Source: Elmis aenea (Eukaryota; Arthropoda; Insecta; Coleoptera; Elmidae). From it: a DNA stretch of 64,000 nucleotides. Under the pieces are notes generated by a model, which saw only the letters and a list, made by a program, of their open reading frames with translations, searched no databases and was not told where the DNA came from. The DNA lies in the NCBI GenBank assembly GCA_947652605.1, contig OX393576.1, forward strand, positions 51,312,966 to 51,376,965, written 5' to 3'. Numbering within the stretch: position 1 is the stretch's first letter; the number at the start of each line of letters is the position of its first letter. Below are positions 59,701-64,000 of the stretch, piece by piece. Both the position numbers and the translations under genes were made by a program.

Positions 59701-61385
59701 CTTTACAGTTCTTCGGGACTGCCGGGACAGGATTGCTAGATCTATTAGCTGGTAGCTTCGCCACACTTCAGAGGTCCGTACCACATAACCACACCAATCT
59801 GCTAAGTCTGCGATGTTTATTAACACATTTGCTGTTTTTATTTGATTTCCCCTCGTATCTACGTTACTTACAAATAGAAAATACTTGTCAAAAAAAACAA
59901 TTAATGTTCTAACTTTATTTTTAAAGTTATCTAGGTTAAGAAATTGATAAGAAAAAAAATTATGATTACATTTTAAACAAATTAGTCTTAATTTTATCCG
60001 TGATTGTATTACTTTCCGTATACGGTATAAGAATAAGATATGCAAATGGTGCCAGTTTCGGAAAAACCCTAAAAAAAACTAAAAATGTTAAATCGTGCTA
60101 CCAGTTGACCAATTTCATAGCGAGTACAAAAATCATCATATTCTGGAAAGTAATAATTAAAATTGAGTATTTCCAGTATTTTTTTGTAATACTCATATAA
60201 AAATTTGGACACAATTTTCTATTTTGAGTTTATATTATTACTAAGCACTTGGAAACACACTTCTTTGCTAACTTAACTATATCCTTCTATCTCTAACTAA
60301 TTAATTTCCTAAATTTAGTTCATACGTAACTAGTAACCTGTATTTTTTTTCTAACTATATTAAAGAATCTCTGATTAGTCTTCCGAAAATTCACATTTTG
60401 TATAATTCGACTCACTTTGTAGCACTTAAAATTTCAATAATCCCAAACATGGCCATAGCATTTTAGCACGCCCAATCTATTTCTTAAAGAATTATTTGAT
60501 GACTTATTTCTGGGAAAGTATACAAACTGCTATAGAATGCTCATTAACACAAAAATATCTTTGAAATTATAAAATATACAAGGTCGTTTAAAAAAACTAT
60601 ACTTGTTGAGTTAGGAGAGCAAATAAATAGTAATTTTCTTTTTGTTTGACTTGCTATGTCAGGATAAGAAACTGAAATAATGTAATTTTTACAAAAAAAA
60701 ACAACATTTTTGAGTAAAAGTTTTAAAAATTGCTATATAATAAACAAACGTTTTCAGATGACATCAAAAATTTAAATTTTAATGGTTATTTTTTGTTTAT
60801 ATTGTCAATTGCTGCATTAACTTACTTGTTTTAGATAAGTATTGATAAATTTAACGAAAATTATTTCATGATATGAGTATGCCTGAATATAATTGTAAAA
60901 TTTACCGATATAAGTATACTGTACCAAAGTAAAAGGTAATTCAATAGCTAAAACAAATTAACATAGATTTTGTAGACTACACAAATTTAACACTGTTTAA
61001 CACTGTTTAGTGACACTGATGCTGGGGTTATCTTCATTTTATCTACATTTTGCTTTAATGCAATATTTTACTTCTAGTTTTATCGAAAATTTATAAACAG
61101 TTTAACTTTTGGCTAAACTGTCATAATGTATTAGCGTGCACTTAAAATCAAGTAAGTAAAAGATAAAGTAAAATGCCTATGTAATCTATCAGTATTAAAA
61201 ATTTTCAGTTTGTGCAATTGTGCGAGATATTTGCACTAAAAGGTTCCGTTATTTATCGTTATTGTTGTTACCCCTGCAATTTATGTTAACACCAGGGATG
61301 GAATAACGTTTTAAATCGTTACGTTATTGTATAACGTTATTTATTATTTGTTTTCGTTATTATATTATTTACAAAGTTGATCAAA
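59701..61385. other. Spacer upstream of gene D; no gene seen
   Basis: AT-rich sequence. Just before gene D (61293-61350), CAGGGATGGAATAACG followed by AACGTTAT-type motifs resembles a hAT-like end, so the proximal promoter may be transposon-derived. Nothing else is recognised. Confidence 0.4.
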
Positions 61386-63965
61386 ATGCTTTGGACCATC
61401 ATCATTTTGTTAGCAGTAATAGCAAATATAAACACGTTGGACTTTAACAAACGCTTACCAAAAACCGTGAAACCATATAAGTATACTTTAACCATAGACA
61501 CTGATTTAGACACTGCTTCAAACGAAGTCACTTTTAATGGAACGGTTATTATTGAGTGCAAAATAATCGAAAATACTAAAAGTATAACTTTGCATGCGAA
61601 AGAGTTAACTATACAAAACGAAGATGTAAAGGTTAACAGAGCAGACGGATTAGATCTTAAAATTTCTAATGTTACTTTGGATGAAGACAAAGAGTTTTTA
61701 ATCATATATTTCGTTAATAATGTACTAAAAGACGAAATTTGCGTTTTGAATATTAAGTTTGGCGCGCCTTTAAGTCATCGAAATGATGGATTTTACTTGG
61801 TTACCTATAAGGATGAACAAGGAAACGACAAGTAAGTTTAATGCACCTTCGTTAACCTTTTAAGTTTAGTTTATGATTATATTAAATGTAAGTAACCGAT
61901 TTTATAAGATGTGAAACATTTACAAGTCACAATATTTGCTGTTATTTTATATTTTAGGCGTTTAGCGACGACTCATTTTGAAGCAACTCATGCAAGACGG
62001 GCTTTTCCTTGTTTTGACGAACCGGAATTTAAGGCAAAGTTTGATATTCGAATAATTAGAGGGAATAAGTATCATTCACTCTCTAACGAAGCCAAATTGA
62101 TAACACAGTATGTATTTTACTTAGTTTCACCATTGGCACTTTATTATGAATACAAGTCAAGTTGTGACAAACTTATCCTGTAAGGATTTTACTTGTGATG
62201 CATAACAGCTAAAAGTTTTAGTAGGATATAAAATCCGGTGTGGCACTAGGAATGGGCAATATCTAAATTTTGTTATCGAATTACATCGATATATCAAATC
62301 TATCTATATATATAAAAGAGCTTGTTTGTTTGTGTGTTTGTTTGTTCGCTATAGAATCCTAGGTCCGTTGACCGATCGGGACCAAATTTTGCACAGTTAC
62401 TATTTAGGACCTTGCAGATCTAACGCCAAACTTTAAGTACAAGCACATATTACCAATTAAAAAAAAATAATAATTACTTGGACAGGATTCGATCTTACGT
62501 CGGCAAATACCTGGTCATAACACGATTCGGCGCGGTGTATTTCACAAGTAAAGATTGTTTTGTATCAATTAGTAATAAATGTACATGAAGTATTATTTTT
62601 ATTAGTACATTTTTAATTGAACCAAGACGAAAGAAAATAAATTTGAGTTATTATTCAATTTTTAAGCAATAAATAGTTATTTTTTAAGGAATTATAAGAA
62701 AATGAAAATATGATTGATCAGAGTATGTCATTTGTGTATGATTTGGAATTATTGGGCTTATTCAAGTTAAAACAGTAATTAAAGTTGTAATCGCCCGTGC
62801 AACGCCGGGTAAACCATCTTGTAATATATAAATATATAAACACCATCTGAACAACAGTAGATGATAATAATGATGATAATTTTTGTACCATTAAGTAACA
62901 GATAACTTATTTCTAGAGATTTAGGTAATGGTCGCTACATGGATGTATTTAAAGAAACTCCTTTAATGTCCTCTTATATAGTTGCTTTTATAATATCTGA
63001 CTTTAAACACACTCCAAACGTTGGAAAACATCAAATATATGCAATTCCAAAAGCAATAAAACAAGGAAAGGCTGATTATGCACTAGAAGTAGCACCTAAA
63101 ATATTAAAAGCTATCGAAGATTTTCTAACTATAAACTATACTTTATCAAAAATTGACCAAATTGCTTTTCCAAACGAATATTTTGAAACCGGTTTTAAGG
63201 CAATGGAAAATTGGGGATTGGCCACATTCAGGTAAGGATACAATGCATATGCATACATTTGACGTCAATGATTTTTTAAAACATGTCTACAGCGAAAATA
63301 ATTTGCTCTACTCCAACAAAACTTCATCGGAAAGTGATTTGGATACGGTAACTTTAACGATAGCTCACGAATTTGCCCATCAATGGTTCGGAAATCTGGT
63401 CAGCCCAGATTGGTGGAAATATTTCTGGTTAAATGAAGGCATGGCGTACTATATACAATTTCATGCTTTAGATACAGTAAGTATTACGTTTTTTCAAAAT
63501 ATCTTACGGAAACCAAATTGTATTACGAACAAGTTAGTTTTACTGTAAATGAAACATAGTGTGTTTGATTTAAGTATTTCAACAGAACTTTTTCATCAAT
63601 ATTTAAGGACGTCAGTCAGTTTTAACACTTTAATTAAGCACTCACTGGTCACATTTTTAGTTTCATTCGGTTTCAGGTCAAACCTTCCTGGCGACTGAAA
63701 GAACAGTTTGTTGTGAGTGTTATGCAATCAATGATGCACCGTGATTGTGATTCCAGCACCATACCCATTACTTATGAAACGGATTATCCTAACGAAATTC
63801 TTCTGCAAGAAGTGCCTTTTCTTAAAGGTATAAATATACTAAGTAGATCGCAATTTAAACAATACTAATTTAAAAAACTATAGCTGGTTCCATTATAAGA
63901 ATGTGCGAGCATTTTCTAACAACAGACACATTCAAAAAAGGACTTATAATGTACTTGGAGAAGAA
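61386..63965 (+). CDS. Gene D: secreted aminopeptidase N-like (M1), catalytic Tyr replaced by Phe (3' part outside window)
   Basis: Exons 61386-61831, 61958-62107, 62917-63231, 63293-63476, 63677-63827, 63884-63965 join in frame (442 complete codons) and continue off the right edge. I chose ATG 61386 because it opens a clean signal peptide ([17 protein letters not shown]). Marks in order: [20 protein letters not shown] (293-299), HEFAH (329-333) and WLNEGMAYY (E352), so all zinc ligands are present. Where relatives have the transition-state Tyr before the (S/T)IIRM block, this protein reads PFLKAGSIIRM, placing Phe413 there. Exons 2, 3 and 6 match gene C in length exactly (150, 315, 82) and the others within 12 bases, so C and D are a duplicated, inverted pair. 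Low activity or a changed mechanism is inferred, not shown. Confidence 0.85.
62296..62826. mobile_element. Helitron-like non-autonomous element in gene D intron 2
   Basis: It starts TCTATCTATATATATAAAAG followed by TTGTTTGTTTG and GACCGATCGGGACCAAATTT, and ends GCCCGTGCAACGCCGGGTAA. Both ends are typical of short insect Helitrons (TC start, GC hairpin near the 3' end). There are no TIRs and no coding. Confidence 0.55.
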
Positions 63966-64000
63966 GTATTGTAACACTCGATATTAGTATCACAACTTTA

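Overview
This is a eukaryotic, AT-rich, intron-bearing genomic window. Introns are GT-AG and many are only 50-80 bases long. Tc1/mariner, hAT, Helitron-like and MITE relics are everywhere. The protein families and genome texture indicate an insect, compatible with a beetle, but the species cannot be fixed from the sequence.

The conserved cellular genes I can support are four members of the M1 zinc metallopeptidase (aminopeptidase N, APN) family. Gene A (minus, 13408 to 598, last exon(s) beyond the left edge) is a signal-peptide protein. Its zinc site, GAMEN motif and catalytic tyrosine are all replaced, while its 12-exon frame stays intact. Gene B (plus, 34541-47561, 12 exons, 1251 residues) is a type II membrane-anchored APN with an intact active site. 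It carries a 10-residue-period Ser/Thr/Asn-rich (mucin-like) insert inside its N-terminal domain. Gene C (minus, 58187-48316, 13 exons, 919 residues) and gene D (plus, 61386 to beyond the right edge) are a head-to-head duplicate pair with matching exon phases and near-identical exon sizes. C keeps zinc ligands and tyrosine; D keeps the zinc ligands but has Phe where the catalytic tyrosine is expected. B and C converge with about 0.75 kb between stop codons.

Layout: 1-13408 gene A with a 2.7 kb element in its 4.8 kb intron; 13409-34540 a 21 kb intergenic stretch holding only repeats and dead transposons; 34541-47561 gene B, with two large foldback elements in one 3.9 kb intron and another in intron 1; 48316-58187 gene C with several MITEs in introns; 58188-61385 a triple-nested transposon spacer; 61386-64000 gene D.

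Together the genes look like a local APN expansion in which members have diverged in anchoring (secreted versus membrane), in catalytic competence and in surface glycosylation. Insect APNs are best known as gut digestive exopeptidases; tissue of expression here is unknown. The repeats are informative: several insertions are nested with recognisable target-site duplications, and six elements share a TTA/TAA-type target.
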